A DNA stretch of 64,000 bases, from NCBI RefSeq assembly GCF_018613855.1, contig NZ_JAGGPK010000030.1, positions 1 through 64,000 of the forward strand. Direction: 5' to 3'. The position numbers and the translations under genes were made by a program. Each line of letters opens with the position of its first letter. The stretch's first letter is position 1. Shown here piece by piece: positions 47,247 through 56,955 of the stretch. The notes beneath the pieces are model-generated. The model saw only the letters and a program-made list of their open reading frames with translations, had not been told where the DNA came from and did not search any database. The DNA comes from Arthrobacter sp. ISL-30. GTDB taxonomy: Bacteria > Actinomycetota > Actinomycetes > Actinomycetales > Micrococcaceae.

Positions 47247-48959
47247 ATGTCTGAAGCCACCCCGCAGCCGCGCCAAGGCCTTACTGATCTCGAGATTGCC
47301 CGAAATGCGGGGATCCTGCCTATTGAGGAGATTGCGGGCAAGGCGGGAATTCCTGCCGACGCCCTCGAGCTTTATGGCCGCTTCAAAGCGAAGATCGATC
47401 CCGCTCGGCTTCGACTCCCCGGAGGTGCGCAGGGCAAGGCGCAGGGCAAGGTTGTCCTTGTTTCGGCGATGTCCCCTACGCCCGCCGGAGAAGGGAAGTC
47501 CACCACAACGGTGGGCCTTGCGGATTCCCTCGCGCGCGCCGGCCACAAAGTGATGATTGCCCTGCGCGAGCCGTCGCTGGGACCCATCCTCGGTATGAAG
47601 GGCTGCGCCACTGGAGGCGGGTACTCCCAGGTGCTGCCCATGGACGAGATAAACCTGCATTTCACCGGGGACTTCCATGCGATTACGTCGGCCAACAATG
47701 CGCTCATGGCCCTCGTGGACAACCACATCTTCCACGGCAACGAGCTCAACATCGATCCCCGGCGAATGACGTTCAAACGTGTCCTGGACATGAATGACCG
47801 CGCACTGCGCGAAGTGGTCATCGGGCTGGGAGGGCCCTCCCAGGGCGTCCCGCGCCAGGACGGGTTCGACATCACAGTGGCGTCGGAGATCATGGCAGTG
47901 TTCTGCCTTGCCACCGATATCATCGACCTGCGGGAACGCCTGGGCCGCATCACCTTCGGCTACAGCTATGACCGGGAACCGATCACCGTCGCCGACCTGG
48001 GAGTCCAGGGTGTCCTGGCAATGCTCCTGAAGGATGCCATCAAGCCCAACCTCGTCCAGTCCATCGCCGGGACTCCGGCACTGGTCCACGGAGGGCCCTT
48101 CGCGAACATAGCCCATGGCTGCAATTCGCTCATCGCCACCCGCACGGCGCAGCAGCTGTCCGACATCGTGGTGACGGAAGCAGGCTTCGGCGCGGACCTC
48201 GGCGCAGAAAAGTACATGGACATCAAGTCGAGGGTGGCGGACGTGGCGCCCTCCGCCGTCGTGGTTGTGGCGACGATCCGAGCCCTCAAAATGCAGGGCG
48301 GCGTACCCAAGGAGCGGCTCGCCGAGCCGAATATCGAAGCCCTTGCCTCCGGGGTGGACAACCTGCGGCGGCACGTGCGGAACGTGGAGAAGTTTGGCAT
48401 CGCGCCGGTGGTGTCCATCAACCGTTTTGCCAGCGACGCGCCCGAGGAACTGGATTGGCTCCTCCAGTGGTGCTCGCAGGAGGGCGTGGACGCTGCCGTC
48501 GCCGATGTGTGGGGTCGTGGGGGCGGGGGCGACGGCGGAGATGAGCTCGCGGCCAAAGTCGCCAAGGCGGTATCGGCGTCGTCGTCTTTTCGACATCTGT
48601 ATCCGCTGGACCTGTCTGTGGAGGACAAAATCCGCACCATCGCCCAGGAGATCTACGGAGCCGACGGCGTCGAATTTTCCGTCCCGGCCCAAAGGCGGCT
48701 GGCCGATATCGAGAAGAACGGTTGGGGCCGACTGCCTGTCTGCATGGCCAAGACTCAGTATTCCTTCACTGACGACGCCACCCGGCTGGGAGCACCCAAA
48801 GGCTTCATCATCCACGTGCGCGAGCTGATACCGAAGACGGGGGCGGGCTTCATCGTGGTCCTGACCGGCGCGGTGATGACCATGCCCGGGCTGCCGAAGG
48901 AACCGGCGGCCATGCGGATGGACGTGGACAACGAGGGCAGGCCGGTAGGGCTCTTCTGA
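47247..48959 (+). CDS. fhs: Formate-tetrahydrofolate ligase
   Basis: Fhs makes 10-formyl-THF from formate, THF and ATP for purine synthesis and formyl-Met-tRNA. The 570-residue enzyme has the P-loop [18 protein letters not shown] starting near 78, the substrate-region [20 protein letters not shown], and the [18 protein letters not shown] stretch. The ATG is preceded by GGAGGACAAGG. No FolD partner is adjacent. A short repeat-like GTTCGTTAGTTCGG occurs upstream, but no recognisable riboswitch is seen. Confidence 0.97.
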   Translation: MSEATPQPRQGLTDLEIARNAGILPIEEIAGKAGIPADALELYGRFKAKIDPARLRLPGGAQGKAQGKVVLVSAMSPTPAGEGKSTTTVGLADSLARAGHKVMIALREPSLGPILGMKGCATGGGYSQVLPMDEINLHFTGDFHAITSANNALMALVDNHIFHGNELNIDPRRMTFKRVLDMNDRALREVVIGLGGPSQGVPRQDGFDITVASEIMAVFCLATDIIDLRERLGRITFGYSYDREPITVADLGVQGVLAMLLKDAIKPNLVQSIAGTPALVHGGPFANIAHGCNSLIATRTAQQLSDIVVTEAGFGADLGAEKYMDIKSRVADVAPSAVVVVATIRALKMQGGVPKERLAEPNIEALASGVDNLRRHVRNVEKFGIAPVVSINRFASDAPEELDWLLQWCSQEGVDAAVADVWGRGGGGDGGDELAAKVAKAVSASSSFRHLYPLDLSVEDKIRTIAQEIYGADGVEFSVPAQRRLADIEKNGWGRLPVCMAKTQYSFTDDATRLGAPKGFIIHVRELIPKTGAGFIVVLTGAVMTMPGLPKEPAAMRMDVDNEGRPVGLF

Positions 48960-48988
48960 CACCTAGGCTGCCGGCTGCCATCAATGCT

Positions 48989-49498
48989 TCATAGCTTGTT
49001 CTTGCCCAACAGAAGCGGAGAGCGCGACGGCGGCGGGACTTCACGGGAACCTGTCCTGAACAGTGAGACGTACATAACGGCGACTGCGAGTAGTACGAGT
49101 GCCGCAACGAAGACGGCCGACGCCGGATCTGTCGCCAGGAGTTGCGGTATGGCCCGGCCGGGCACGCCCACGGCGAAGCCGAACGCCACAAGAATGCCGA
49201 TATAGCTTCCGATCATGTTTCCCCGATGGGCAGCGATGTTGTGGCGGATCGCGCTGACCAGCCCCAAAGTGACGGTAACGATCGTAAAGGCAGACAGTCC
49301 ATGCAGCCACGTGAAGTGCCCTTCTGTGATGATCCCGAAGCTGCTGAAGCAGACGTAGTACATGGATGCTACCCAGAGGTACCCCATAGTCCTGTGGATG
49401 CGGTCGCGGCGAGAATGCAGAATCTGGATGGGACCGATCGCGAGGGCGTAGAGAGCAGCGACAACATGGCTGACAAGCAGGACATTCCAGTGTTCCAT
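48989..49498 (-). CDS. DUF2306-type membrane protein
   Basis: The 169-residue protein has four or five membrane helices. The motif HSRRDRIHRTMGYLWVASMY, the following FTWLHGLSAFTIVTVTLG and the later IRHNIAAHRGNMIGSYIG form the histidine- and arginine-rich pattern of the DUF2306 family of predicted membrane proteins, whose function is unknown. It is divergent from a MerR-type gene (83 bp between starts), which suggests regulation by that protein. Confidence 0.82.
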   Translation of the reverse strand: MEHWNVLLVSHVVAALYALAIGPIQILHSRRDRIHRTMGYLWVASMYYVCFSSFGIITEGHFTWLHGLSAFTIVTVTLGLVSAIRHNIAAHRGNMIGSYIGILVAFGFAVGVPGRAIPQLLATDPASAVFVAALVLLAVAVMYVSLFRTGSREVPPPSRSPLLLGKNKL

Positions 49499-49516
49499 AC
49501 GCCTAAGATAGAGCTA

Positions 49517-49545
49517 CTATCCAATGGCTGTAAATCAAGATAGTG
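49517..49545. promoter_or_regulatory. Inverted repeat in the DUF2306/merR intergenic region
   Basis: ACTATC (49517-49522) and GATAGT (49540-49545) form a short dyad, and GCTATCT occurs again at 49558-49564. The position between divergent starts suits a MerR-family operator, but the arms are short. Confidence 0.4.
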
Positions 49546-49581
49546 ATGCCGCTGGCCGCTATCTAAAGGGGCGGAGGTGGC

Positions 49582-50202
49582 ATGCAGCTCAAGGAACTGA
49601 GCGAACGAACGGCAACCACCCCGGCGAGCATCAAATACTATCTGCGCGAAGGGCTTCTGCCGCCGGGAGAAACGGTCCATGCAACCCGTGCCCGCTACTC
49701 CCAGCGACATGTCAAGCGGCTGGAACTCATCCATGCACTCAGGCACATCGTGCACCTGAACATCGAACAGATTCGCACCATTATCGAAATGGCCGACGAC
49801 GGTGCACCACGCCTCGCAGTGCTGGCCACCGTTCAACGAGTTGTTCTGGGACTCGAACCGAACGTGCGCGAAGGTGCCGAACGCACGTACTTGGGTGACG
49901 CCGTCGTCCGCCTCCGCGGGTGGCCAGACAGGGACAGTGATGCCCGAAACGCCTTGGATGTGCAGATTTCCCTTATGGAGGGCCTGGGCATATCCATGCC
50001 CCTGGAGTTACTCGACGCTTACAGCCAAGCTCTGGACACTATCGCAGGACTGGACCTCAGTTTGACTACAGCTACGGACGACGTCGATGACATCATCCTC
50101 ACGGCCGCAGTGGGGATGCACATGCACTCGCAACTCGTTCTCAGGCTCCTGGCTTTGGCACAGGCAAGCCACGCTATCCGCCGCCTCGAAATCGCCCCTT
50201 AA
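49582..50202 (+). CDS. MerR-family transcriptional regulator
   Basis: The 206-residue protein has an N-terminal MerR winged helix (MQLKELSERTATTPASIKYYLREGLLPPG, then RARYSQRHVKRLELIHALR). A coiled-coil helix follows and then an all-helical C-terminal region without cysteine clusters, so it is not a metal sensor of the MerR/CueR type. The final part (LILTAAVGMHMHSQLVLRLLALAQ is in part hydrophobic) may bind a small molecule. The divergent DUF2306 gene is the likely target. It is convergent with ino1, with the 32-bp repeat array between them. Confidence 0.9.
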   Translation: MQLKELSERTATTPASIKYYLREGLLPPGETVHATRARYSQRHVKRLELIHALRHIVHLNIEQIRTIIEMADDGAPRLAVLATVQRVVLGLEPNVREGAERTYLGDAVVRLRGWPDRDSDARNALDVQISLMEGLGISMPLELLDAYSQALDTIAGLDLSLTTATDDVDDIILTAAVGMHMHSQLVLRLLALAQASHAIRRLEIAP

Positions 50203-50223
50203 ACGGCTGCCGCTCCCCCAATA

Positions 50224-50394
50224 TGAGAGAGCGTCAGTCGCGAACCCGCGAAAGGTGAGAGAGCGTACGGGAAATGCCCGTCAAAGGTGAGAGAGCGTCC
50301 CCGGAACACCCGTCAAAGGTGAGAGAGCGTCCCCGGAACACCCGTCAAAGGTGAGAGAGCGTCCCCGGAAAACTCGCTAAAGGTGAGAGAGCGT
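50224..50394. repeat. Six-copy tandem repeat with exact 32-bp period
   Basis: The core TGAGAGAGCGT ends at 50234, 50266, 50298, 50330, 50362 and 50394, so the period is exactly 32 bases. Copies 2-6 share the longer core AAAGGTGAGAGAGCGT. The remaining bases differ among copies, but two copies are identical (ccccggaacacccgtc). The last copy ends six bases before the ino1 stop codon, so the array fills the whole gap between the convergent merR-type and ino1 genes. Confidence 0.97.
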
Positions 50395-50400
50395 GGCGGC

Positions 50401-51486
50401 TTAGCGCTCCAGCTCGCCGCGGATGAAGGCTTCTACTTTTTCGCGGCCGAGGTCGTCGTTGTACTGCTCCGGCGGGGACTTCATGAAGTAGCTGGAGGCA
50501 GAAAGCAGGGGTCCGCCGATGCCGCGGTCCAGGCCGATCTTTGCGGCGCGGATGGCGTCGATGATCACGCCGGCCGAGTTCGGGGAATCCCAGACTTCGA
50601 GCTTGTATTCGAGCGACACGGGGGCGTCACCGAAGTTGCGGCCCTCGAGGCGGACAAAGGCCCACTTGCGGTCGTCGAGCCACTGGACATAATCCGACGG
50701 GCCGATGTGTACATCCTTGGCGGCAAGCTCGGCCTCAACGTTGGACGTAACGGCCTGCGTCTTGGAGATCTTCTTGGACTCGAGGCGGTCGCGCTCCAGC
50801 ATGTTCTTGAAGTCCATGTTGCCGCCGACGTTCAACTGGTAGGTGCGGTCCAACGTGACGCCGCGGTCTTCGAAGAGCTTGGCCATGACACGGTGTGTGA
50901 TGGTGGCGCCAATCTGGCTCTTGATGTCATCGCCCACGATCGGCACGCCGGCCGCGGTGAACTTGTCGGCCCACTCCTTGGTGCCGGCAATGAACACCGG
51001 GAGGGCGTTGACGAAGGCAACGCCGGCGTCGATGGCGCATTGCGCGTAGAACTCAGCTGCTTCCTGGGAGCCTACGGGCAGGTAGCAGACCAGGACGTCA
51101 ACCTTGGCGTCCTTGAGTGCCTGCACTACGTCAACGGGCGCTTCGGTGGATTCCTCGATGGTCTCGAGGTAGTACTTGCCCAGGCCGTCCAGGGTGTGTC
51201 CGCGCTGAACGATGACGCCGGTGGGCGGAACATCGGCGATCTTGATGGTGTTGTTTTCGCTCGCGAGGATGGCGTGGGCGAGGTCGACGCCGACCTTCTT
51301 GCCGTCCACGTCGAAGGCAGCAACAAACTTCACATCGTTGACGTGGTACTTGCCGAACTCCACGTGCATCAGACCGGGAATCGTGGCCTGAGGGTCGGCG
51401 TCCCGGTAGTAATGGACACCCTGGACCAGCGAAGCAGCGCAGTTTCCAACGCCGACAATGGCAACACGAATCGGATTCGTAGACAC
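50401..51486 (-). CDS. ino1: Inositol-3-phosphate synthase
   Basis: Ino1 converts glucose-6-phosphate to inositol-3-phosphate with NAD and supplies mycothiol and phosphatidylinositol. The actinobacterial short form has 361 residues. The NAD loop [15 protein letters not shown] is at the N-terminus, followed by [20 protein letters not shown] and the catalytic region [16 protein letters not shown]. The GTG at 51486 has AAGGAG upstream and begins the usual [11 protein letters not shown]. Its product is the acceptor for MshA at 46 kb. Confidence 0.96.
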   Translation of the reverse strand: MSTNPIRVAIVGVGNCAASLVQGVHYYRDADPQATIPGLMHVEFGKYHVNDVKFVAAFDVDGKKVGVDLAHAILASENNTIKIADVPPTGVIVQRGHTLDGLGKYYLETIEESTEAPVDVVQALKDAKVDVLVCYLPVGSQEAAEFYAQCAIDAGVAFVNALPVFIAGTKEWADKFTAAGVPIVGDDIKSQIGATITHRVMAKLFEDRGVTLDRTYQLNVGGNMDFKNMLERDRLESKKISKTQAVTSNVEAELAAKDVHIGPSDYVQWLDDRKWAFVRLEGRNFGDAPVSLEYKLEVWDSPNSAGVIIDAIRAAKIGLDRGIGGPLLSASSYFMKSPPEQYNDDLGREKVEAFIRGELER

Positions 51487-51595
51487 GGAACTCCTTTGAG
51501 AACTTACCTCTGGTGCCCGGCGTGGTCGTAGCAGAAGATACGACGGCGGCTTGCGGCACAGCGCCAGTCGGCGCCCTTGCATTGTATTCCAAGTT

Positions 51596-51629
51596 GGCGG
51601 GGGCGGGCCTTGTTCGGCCCGCCCCCGCC
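51596..51629 (-). terminator. GC-rich hairpin downstream of the aldo/keto reductase gene
   Basis: Perfect 14-base arms (51596-51609 and 51616-51629) around TTGTTC. It lies 33 bp beyond the reductase stop and 110 bp before the ino1 start. No T-run follows. Confidence 0.8.
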
Positions 51630-51661
51630 CTTTGCGTTACCTTATGACGCCAGGCTCTGCC

Positions 51662-52708
51662 TTATGACGTCAGGCTCTGCGCCCACAGGTTGATGTCGGA
51701 TTCGACTGCGAACTCGTCGATCGCCAGCAGTTCTTCCTCGGTGAACCCCAGGTTGTCGATTGCTGCCAGGGTGTCCTCGAGCTGTGCGACGCTGGAGGCA
51801 CCGATCAATGCCGAAGTCACCGACGAGCCCTTGGGCTGGTCCCTCAAGATCCACGCGATCGCCATCTGCGCGAGTGTCTGGCTACGGCCTGCGGCGATCT
51901 CATTGAGCCCACGGATCCGGTCGAGCTTTTCCTCAGTGATGGCAGTCTCGGAGAGGAAGCGTGCTTTAGCGGCGCGGGAGTCTGACGGAATGCCGTTGAG
52001 GTAGCGGCTGGTGAGCATGCCTTGGGCCAAGGGCGAGAAGGCGATGCAGCCGGCGCCCACTTGGTCCAGCGCCTCATACAGGTTGGGGCTGCCGTTCTCT
52101 GTCCAGCGGTTGAGCATTGAATAGCTGGGCTGGTGGATCAGCAGGGGCGTGCCGAGGTCCTTCAGGATCCGGGCGGCCTCTATCGTCTGTTCGGGCGTGT
52201 AGGAGGAGATGCCCGCGTAGAGTGCCTTACCGGAACGAACCGCGTAGTCCAGGGCGCCCATCGTCTCCTCAAGGGGCGTTTCGGGATCCGGGCGGTGGCT
52301 GTAGAAGATATCCACGTAGTCCAGTCCCATGCGCTCCAGCGACTGGTCCAGGCTGGAGATCAGGTATTTGCGGGATCCCCACTCTCCGTAGGGGCCGGGC
52401 CACATGTAGTAGCCGGCCTTGGTGGAGATGATGAGTTCGTCGCGGTACGGCTTGAAGTCGTCCTTCAGGTGGCGGCCGAAGTTGGTTTCGGCGGAGCCGT
52501 CGGGCGGGCCGTAGTTGTTTGCGAGGTCGAAGTGGTTGACGCCAAGGTCAAAGGCACGGCGAAGGATGGCGCGCTGTTCATCAAAGCGCTTGTCGTCACC
52601 GAAGTTGTGCCAAAGCCCCAGTGAAATGGCGGGAAGCTTGAGACCGCTGCGTCCGACGCGGCGGTAGGGCATGGTGTCGTAGCGGTTTTCCGCAGCCGAA
52701 AAAGTCAT
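51662..52708 (-). CDS. Aldo/keto reductase, glyceraldehyde-3-phosphate reductase type
   Basis: The 348-residue NADPH-dependent reductase resembles YghZ/MgrA. The catalytic Asp and Tyr are in HFDLANNYGPPDGSAE, the Lys in ISTKAGYYMWPGPYGEWGS, and the His in FYSHRPDPETPLEETM. Such enzymes reduce L-glyceraldehyde-3-phosphate and methylglyoxal. The ATG at 52708 begins MTFSAAENRYDTMPYRRVG. The last 20 bases of the gene are duplicated directly downstream (TTATGACGYCAGGCTCTGC type, 51642-51681), so one copy lies outside the frame. Confidence 0.92.
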   Translation of the reverse strand: MTFSAAENRYDTMPYRRVGRSGLKLPAISLGLWHNFGDDKRFDEQRAILRRAFDLGVNHFDLANNYGPPDGSAETNFGRHLKDDFKPYRDELIISTKAGYYMWPGPYGEWGSRKYLISSLDQSLERMGLDYVDIFYSHRPDPETPLEETMGALDYAVRSGKALYAGISSYTPEQTIEAARILKDLGTPLLIHQPSYSMLNRWTENGSPNLYEALDQVGAGCIAFSPLAQGMLTSRYLNGIPSDSRAAKARFLSETAITEEKLDRIRGLNEIAAGRSQTLAQMAIAWILRDQPKGSSVTSALIGASSVAQLEDTLAAIDNLGFTEEELLAIDEFAVESDINLWAQSLTS

Positions 52709-52769
52709 ACGTACTATCCTGCCATCGCCGTTTGGAGCGATGGTGTGGGCGTCCGCTATGTGGTCATCG

Positions 52770-54578
52770 TCACGCCATATCAACTACCTCTGTGACCTCC
52801 GGCACCTGGATCCTTAGGACGGCAGCGCTTTCGGCGGGGACGGTCAGGGTCCCGTCGTCGAGGGTTGTCTTGGGATCCGTGGCCAGCAGAAGGTCGCCGT
52901 CGAGGTTCGTGGCCATTTCTTCGGCGCCGAAGTTGTAGACCACACGGACGGTCCCGCGAACCAGGATCAGCCATTGTTCGTCGTCGTCGAATTCAACTTC
53001 CGTGCCCTGGAACCCTCCCGCGGAGAGTTCGGGGGTGGATCGCCTGAGCGCGCCCAGGGCGCGGTACAGGTCCAGGAGCCTGGCGTGTTCCCCTTGGCTG
53101 GCCTCTTCCCACTTGAGCTTGGAGCGGCTGAAGGTTTCAGGGTCCTGCGGGTTGGGCACCACTGCCGGATCCCAGCCCATCCGTTCGAATTCCTTGAGCC
53201 GGCCCTTCGCGGTCGCCTCCGCGAGCCATTCCTCGGGATGGGATGTGAAGAACTGCCATGGCGTGGAGGCGCCGAACTCCTCCCCCATGAAAAGCATGGG
53301 GGTGAACGGTGATGTCATAGTCAGCACCGCGGCAAGCGAGAGCCTTCCGTAGGAGAGGGTCTCGGTGAGCCGGTCTCCTGTGGCGCGATTGCCGATCTGG
53401 TCATGGTTTTGGCTGCAGACCACGAGGGCTGACGGGTGGGCGAGATCGGCACGAATGGGCCGCCCATGGTGCCGTCCCCTGAAGCTGGAGTAGCTTCCGT
53501 CGTGGTAGAAACCGTGCTCGAGGACTTTGGCCAGCGCCGTCAATGACTGGAAATCCGAATAGTAGCCCGCTGTCTCGCCCGTCAGGTTGACGTGGACCGC
53601 ATGGTGGAAGTCGTCGCTCCACTGCCCCTCAAGGCCGTACCCGTTGGCCTCCTGGGGGTAAATCAGGCGCGGGTTATTGAGGTCGGATTCCGCGATGAGA
53701 GTCCGCGGAATGCCGGTGACCGCTTCGATCTTGTCCGCGACGACGGCCAGGTCCTCCAGGATGTGAACAGCACGCTCGTCCCTGAGTGCATGGACCGCGT
53801 CCAGGCGGAGCCCGTCCACATGGAAGTCCCGCAGCCACATGGCGGCATTGTCCAGGATGTAGCCGCGGACTTCATCCGACCCCGGACCGTCCAGGTTCAC
53901 CGAGTCTCCCCACGTGTTGCCTTCGCCGGACTTAAGGTACGGGCCAAACTTGGCTAGGTAGTTTCCGCTGGGACCGAGATGGTTGTAGACGACGTCCTGG
54001 ATCACTCCGAGCCCCACAGCGTGGGCGGCGTCGACAAATCGCTGGTAGGCCTCCGGTCCGCCGTAGGCCTCATGAACTGCGAACCACAGGACGCCGTCGT
54101 AGCCCCAGTTGTGGGTGCCGTTGAAGGCATTGACGGGAAGGAGCTCCACGAAGTCCACGCCGAGATCCACCAGGTAGTCCAGCTTCTCGCTGGCGGCATC
54201 GAGGGTTCCTTCGGGTGTGAACGTCCCGATGTGGAGTTCATAGATGACCGAACCCTGGAGTTCGCGTCCCTTCCAGGGGGCATCTGTCCAGGCGTATTCC
54301 GTGGGGTCGAAGGTGCGTGACAGCTCGTGCACACCGCGGGGTTGACGCAACGAACGGGGGTCAGGGAACGGCCCCTCGCCATCTACGAGGTAGCCATAGT
54401 CCGTCTCGTGCCCGGAACCCTCCTTGCCGGGCCCTGTGTCCCGAACCGTCCACCAGCCGTCCGGTCCGCCCTCCAGCTTGTGCATCGGATGTTCCTGTCC
54501 GTCTGCGAGCAGCGTGACCGAGCCTGCGACCGGCGCCCACACGTCGAATCCGATTCGTGAAGTTCGTTCCTGCGACAT
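52770..54578 (-). CDS. treZ: Malto-oligosyltrehalose trehalohydrolase
   Basis: TreZ releases trehalose from the maltooligosyl-trehalose made by TreY. The GH13 protein of 602 residues has an N-terminal CBM48-like domain ([19 protein letters not shown]). The nucleophile Asp is in [13 protein letters not shown], the acid/base Glu in [12 protein letters not shown], and the third acid in [13 protein letters not shown]. The start at 54578 follows AGGGGAA and is where the conserved sequence begins. It lies 46 bp after treY and completes the treX-treY-treZ operon. Confidence 0.96.
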   Translation of the reverse strand: MSQERTSRIGFDVWAPVAGSVTLLADGQEHPMHKLEGGPDGWWTVRDTGPGKEGSGHETDYGYLVDGEGPFPDPRSLRQPRGVHELSRTFDPTEYAWTDAPWKGRELQGSVIYELHIGTFTPEGTLDAASEKLDYLVDLGVDFVELLPVNAFNGTHNWGYDGVLWFAVHEAYGGPEAYQRFVDAAHAVGLGVIQDVVYNHLGPSGNYLAKFGPYLKSGEGNTWGDSVNLDGPGSDEVRGYILDNAAMWLRDFHVDGLRLDAVHALRDERAVHILEDLAVVADKIEAVTGIPRTLIAESDLNNPRLIYPQEANGYGLEGQWSDDFHHAVHVNLTGETAGYYSDFQSLTALAKVLEHGFYHDGSYSSFRGRHHGRPIRADLAHPSALVVCSQNHDQIGNRATGDRLTETLSYGRLSLAAVLTMTSPFTPMLFMGEEFGASTPWQFFTSHPEEWLAEATAKGRLKEFERMGWDPAVVPNPQDPETFSRSKLKWEEASQGEHARLLDLYRALGALRRSTPELSAGGFQGTEVEFDDDEQWLILVRGTVRVVYNFGAEEMATNLDGDLLLATDPKTTLDDGTLTVPAESAAVLRIQVPEVTEVVDMA

Positions 54579-54624
54579 ATTTCCCCTAGCGATCGTTCGG
54601 TTCCAGCCGTGCCTTCGGTTCCAG

Positions 54625-56955
54625 CTATGCCTCGGGTACCAGCAGCGCCACTGGATAGGTGGCCAGCAGATCAGCCACCTGGACACGACCCGCGGCAAAA
54701 CTCGCACCCGTAAGTTCGTCACGGACCGGGCCCTCAAGGCTGATCGCCGTATCCCTCCAGCCGCCATCGCGTTGCAGCCGCAGCGGCAATCGAGTCGCTA
54801 GGGTAATAGCAGCGCTTTGCGCCGTGCCGCGGTCGAAGGCTATAAGGTGCTGGGCGGCAGCACCCTCCGCCTGGATCGGCCGGTAACCGGTGAACAGTTC
54901 CGGACGGTCCCGGCGCAAGCGCAGGGCGCGCGATGTCACCAGGAGCTTCGCCAACTCGTCCTGGTACGATTCCGGCTGTCCGCCCGCATCCAGCTCCGCG
55001 AGGGCACCCTGCCGGCGCTTGAAGTCCACTGGACGCCGGTTGTCCGGGTCCGTCAGTGAACGGTCCCAAAACTCGGTGCCCTGGTACACATCGGGCACTC
55101 CCGGCATGGTCAGCTGCACGATCTTGGCGGACAGTGAATTGGAAGCACCAAAGCGGTCCAGCACCTCCACGAAGGCCGTGAGTTCGGCGTGCACGTCCGG
55201 GACGTCAAAGGCGGCGTCGACGGCGGCTGCCAGCTTCAGCTCGAACTCCTCGTCCGGGTCAGTCCACGTCGTAGAGTTTCCGGCTTCGCGGGCGGCTTTC
55301 CGGGCATACGACTGGAGCCGCTCGCGGCTGGCAGGCCATGCTGCGGCAATAGCCTGCCACAGAAGGCTGGCCAGCGGCCCATCGGGAAGCGGAGCCAGCA
55401 ATTGCAGCCTCTCCAGGACAGCCGTCCACTCCTCGGCGAGTTCGGAGATCACCGAGATACGGGCCCTGGCGTCCTCACTGCGCTTCGTGTCATGAGTGCT
55501 CAGGGTGGTCATGGACAGCGGCCGCTCAGCCAGTCGGGCCGCCATCCGGGAGTGGAAGTCCGACGGCGATAGGGCAAATTCCGTGGGATCGGCGCCAACC
55601 TCGGTGAGGGTTCCAAGCCGGGTGTAGCGGTAAAAGGCTGTGTCTTCGACGCCCTTCGCCATCACCATGCCCGATGTCTGCTGGAAGCGGCGGCCGAACT
55701 CGGCATCCGGATCGAGCAACAGCGGGAGGAGGACCTTCACGGTTCCGGCAAGATCCGGCCGGGCCACGGACGCCTTTTCACACGCGCCCTCCAGGATCTC
55801 TTTACCTTGGGGAAGGTAGGTCCGGTAGACGGGGAAGTTGGCGATAATCTCGGCGATTGAATCAGCAACAGCGTCAAGCGGCAGCTCCGGTTCGGGCGCC
55901 CTCGGATGTGCCGGAACGAGTCGTGCCAGGCGCAGGATCTCGGAGCGGAGGATGCCGTCCGTGATGGCCCGCTTGGTGCCGTGGATCATGTCACCGTAAT
56001 CGGCTGCCGTGTCACTTCCCCGCAGGGAGGCGTCCAGTTTGTCGAGGATCTGCTCGGCCTCCGGATCAACGAAGAGCCGGTCGACGTCGGCTAGCGCGTC
56101 ATAGCCGGTGGTTCCCTCGCAGGCGAACGATTCAGGCAGGTCCTCGCCCGGTTCCAGGATTTTCTCAACCAGGACGTAGGCGCCGCCTGTAGCCTGCTTG
56201 AGTCGCGTCAGGTAATCGGCCGGATACGCAAGCCCGTCCGGGTGGTCAATACGGAGCCCGTCAACGAGGCCTTCCCGGAACCAGCGAAGGACCTCGGCGT
56301 GCGATTCGTCAAAGACCCACGGGACTTCGACCCTGACCCCCGCCAACGTATTTACGCCAAAGAAGCGGCGATAGTTCAACTCGGCGTCGGCCCTGCGCCA
56401 GCCCATCAGTTCATAGTGCTGGCGGTCATGGACGGCACGGGGAGAGTCGCCGTCGTCGTATGTGCCGTCCGCAAGCGGGAAGCGGTGCTCAAAGTACCTC
56501 AGCTCGCCATCCTCTACAGTGAGCTTGTCCAGGTCGTCGTCGCTGCCGAGCACAGGAAGCCTGATCTTTCCGCCACCAAAATCCCAGTCGACGTCGAACG
56601 CCTCCGCGTACCTGGACTGGCGGCCCTCCTTAAGCAGGGACCACCACCAGGGGTTTTGCGATGGCGTTGCGACACCCACGTGGTTGGGGACGATATCCAC
56701 CAGGATGCCCATCCCTGCTTCCCTCACCGCCCGGGAGAGGGAAGCCAGGCCCTCGGCCCCGCCCCTCGCCGGGTCCACCAGCGAGGGATCCGTGACGTCG
56801 TAGCCGTGGTCGGACCCCTCCTCCGCCTTGAGGATCGGAGAAAGGTAAACCCAGTCGACGCCGAGGGAACGCAAGTAACCGGTCAGTTCTGCCGCATCCT
56901 GCAGAGTGAGGCTCGGCCGGATCTGCAGCCTGTAGGTGGAAACCGGCGCCCTCAT
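54625..56955 (-). CDS. treY: Malto-oligosyltrehalose synthase
   Basis: TreY turns the reducing end of an alpha-1,4-glucan into a trehalose unit. The GH13_26 enzyme of 776 residues begins [21 protein letters not shown]. It carries [20 protein letters not shown], the nucleophile region [14 protein letters not shown], and [14 protein letters not shown], all diagnostic of TreY. Its start overlaps the glycogen-debranching gene by four bases (ATGA). Together with TreX and TreZ it converts glycogen to trehalose. Confidence 0.97.
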   Translation of the reverse strand: MRAPVSTYRLQIRPSLTLQDAAELTGYLRSLGVDWVYLSPILKAEEGSDHGYDVTDPSLVDPARGGAEGLASLSRAVREAGMGILVDIVPNHVGVATPSQNPWWWSLLKEGRQSRYAEAFDVDWDFGGGKIRLPVLGSDDDLDKLTVEDGELRYFEHRFPLADGTYDDGDSPRAVHDRQHYELMGWRRADAELNYRRFFGVNTLAGVRVEVPWVFDESHAEVLRWFREGLVDGLRIDHPDGLAYPADYLTRLKQATGGAYVLVEKILEPGEDLPESFACEGTTGYDALADVDRLFVDPEAEQILDKLDASLRGSDTAADYGDMIHGTKRAITDGILRSEILRLARLVPAHPRAPEPELPLDAVADSIAEIIANFPVYRTYLPQGKEILEGACEKASVARPDLAGTVKVLLPLLLDPDAEFGRRFQQTSGMVMAKGVEDTAFYRYTRLGTLTEVGADPTEFALSPSDFHSRMAARLAERPLSMTTLSTHDTKRSEDARARISVISELAEEWTAVLERLQLLAPLPDGPLASLLWQAIAAAWPASRERLQSYARKAAREAGNSTTWTDPDEEFELKLAAAVDAAFDVPDVHAELTAFVEVLDRFGASNSLSAKIVQLTMPGVPDVYQGTEFWDRSLTDPDNRRPVDFKRRQGALAELDAGGQPESYQDELAKLLVTSRALRLRRDRPELFTGYRPIQAEGAAAQHLIAFDRGTAQSAAITLATRLPLRLQRDGGWRDTAISLEGPVRDELTGASFAAGRVQVADLLATYPVALLVPEA

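Noticed and set aside
47199..48962. 587-codon minus-strand frame opposite fhs
   Set aside because: His/Gly-rich antisense frame without domains; fhs is complete on the plus strand.
50224..50394. CRISPR array
   Set aside because: The period is a uniform 32 bp, but the stretches between cores are related to each other, two being identical, and no cas gene is near. It is a plain tandem repeat.
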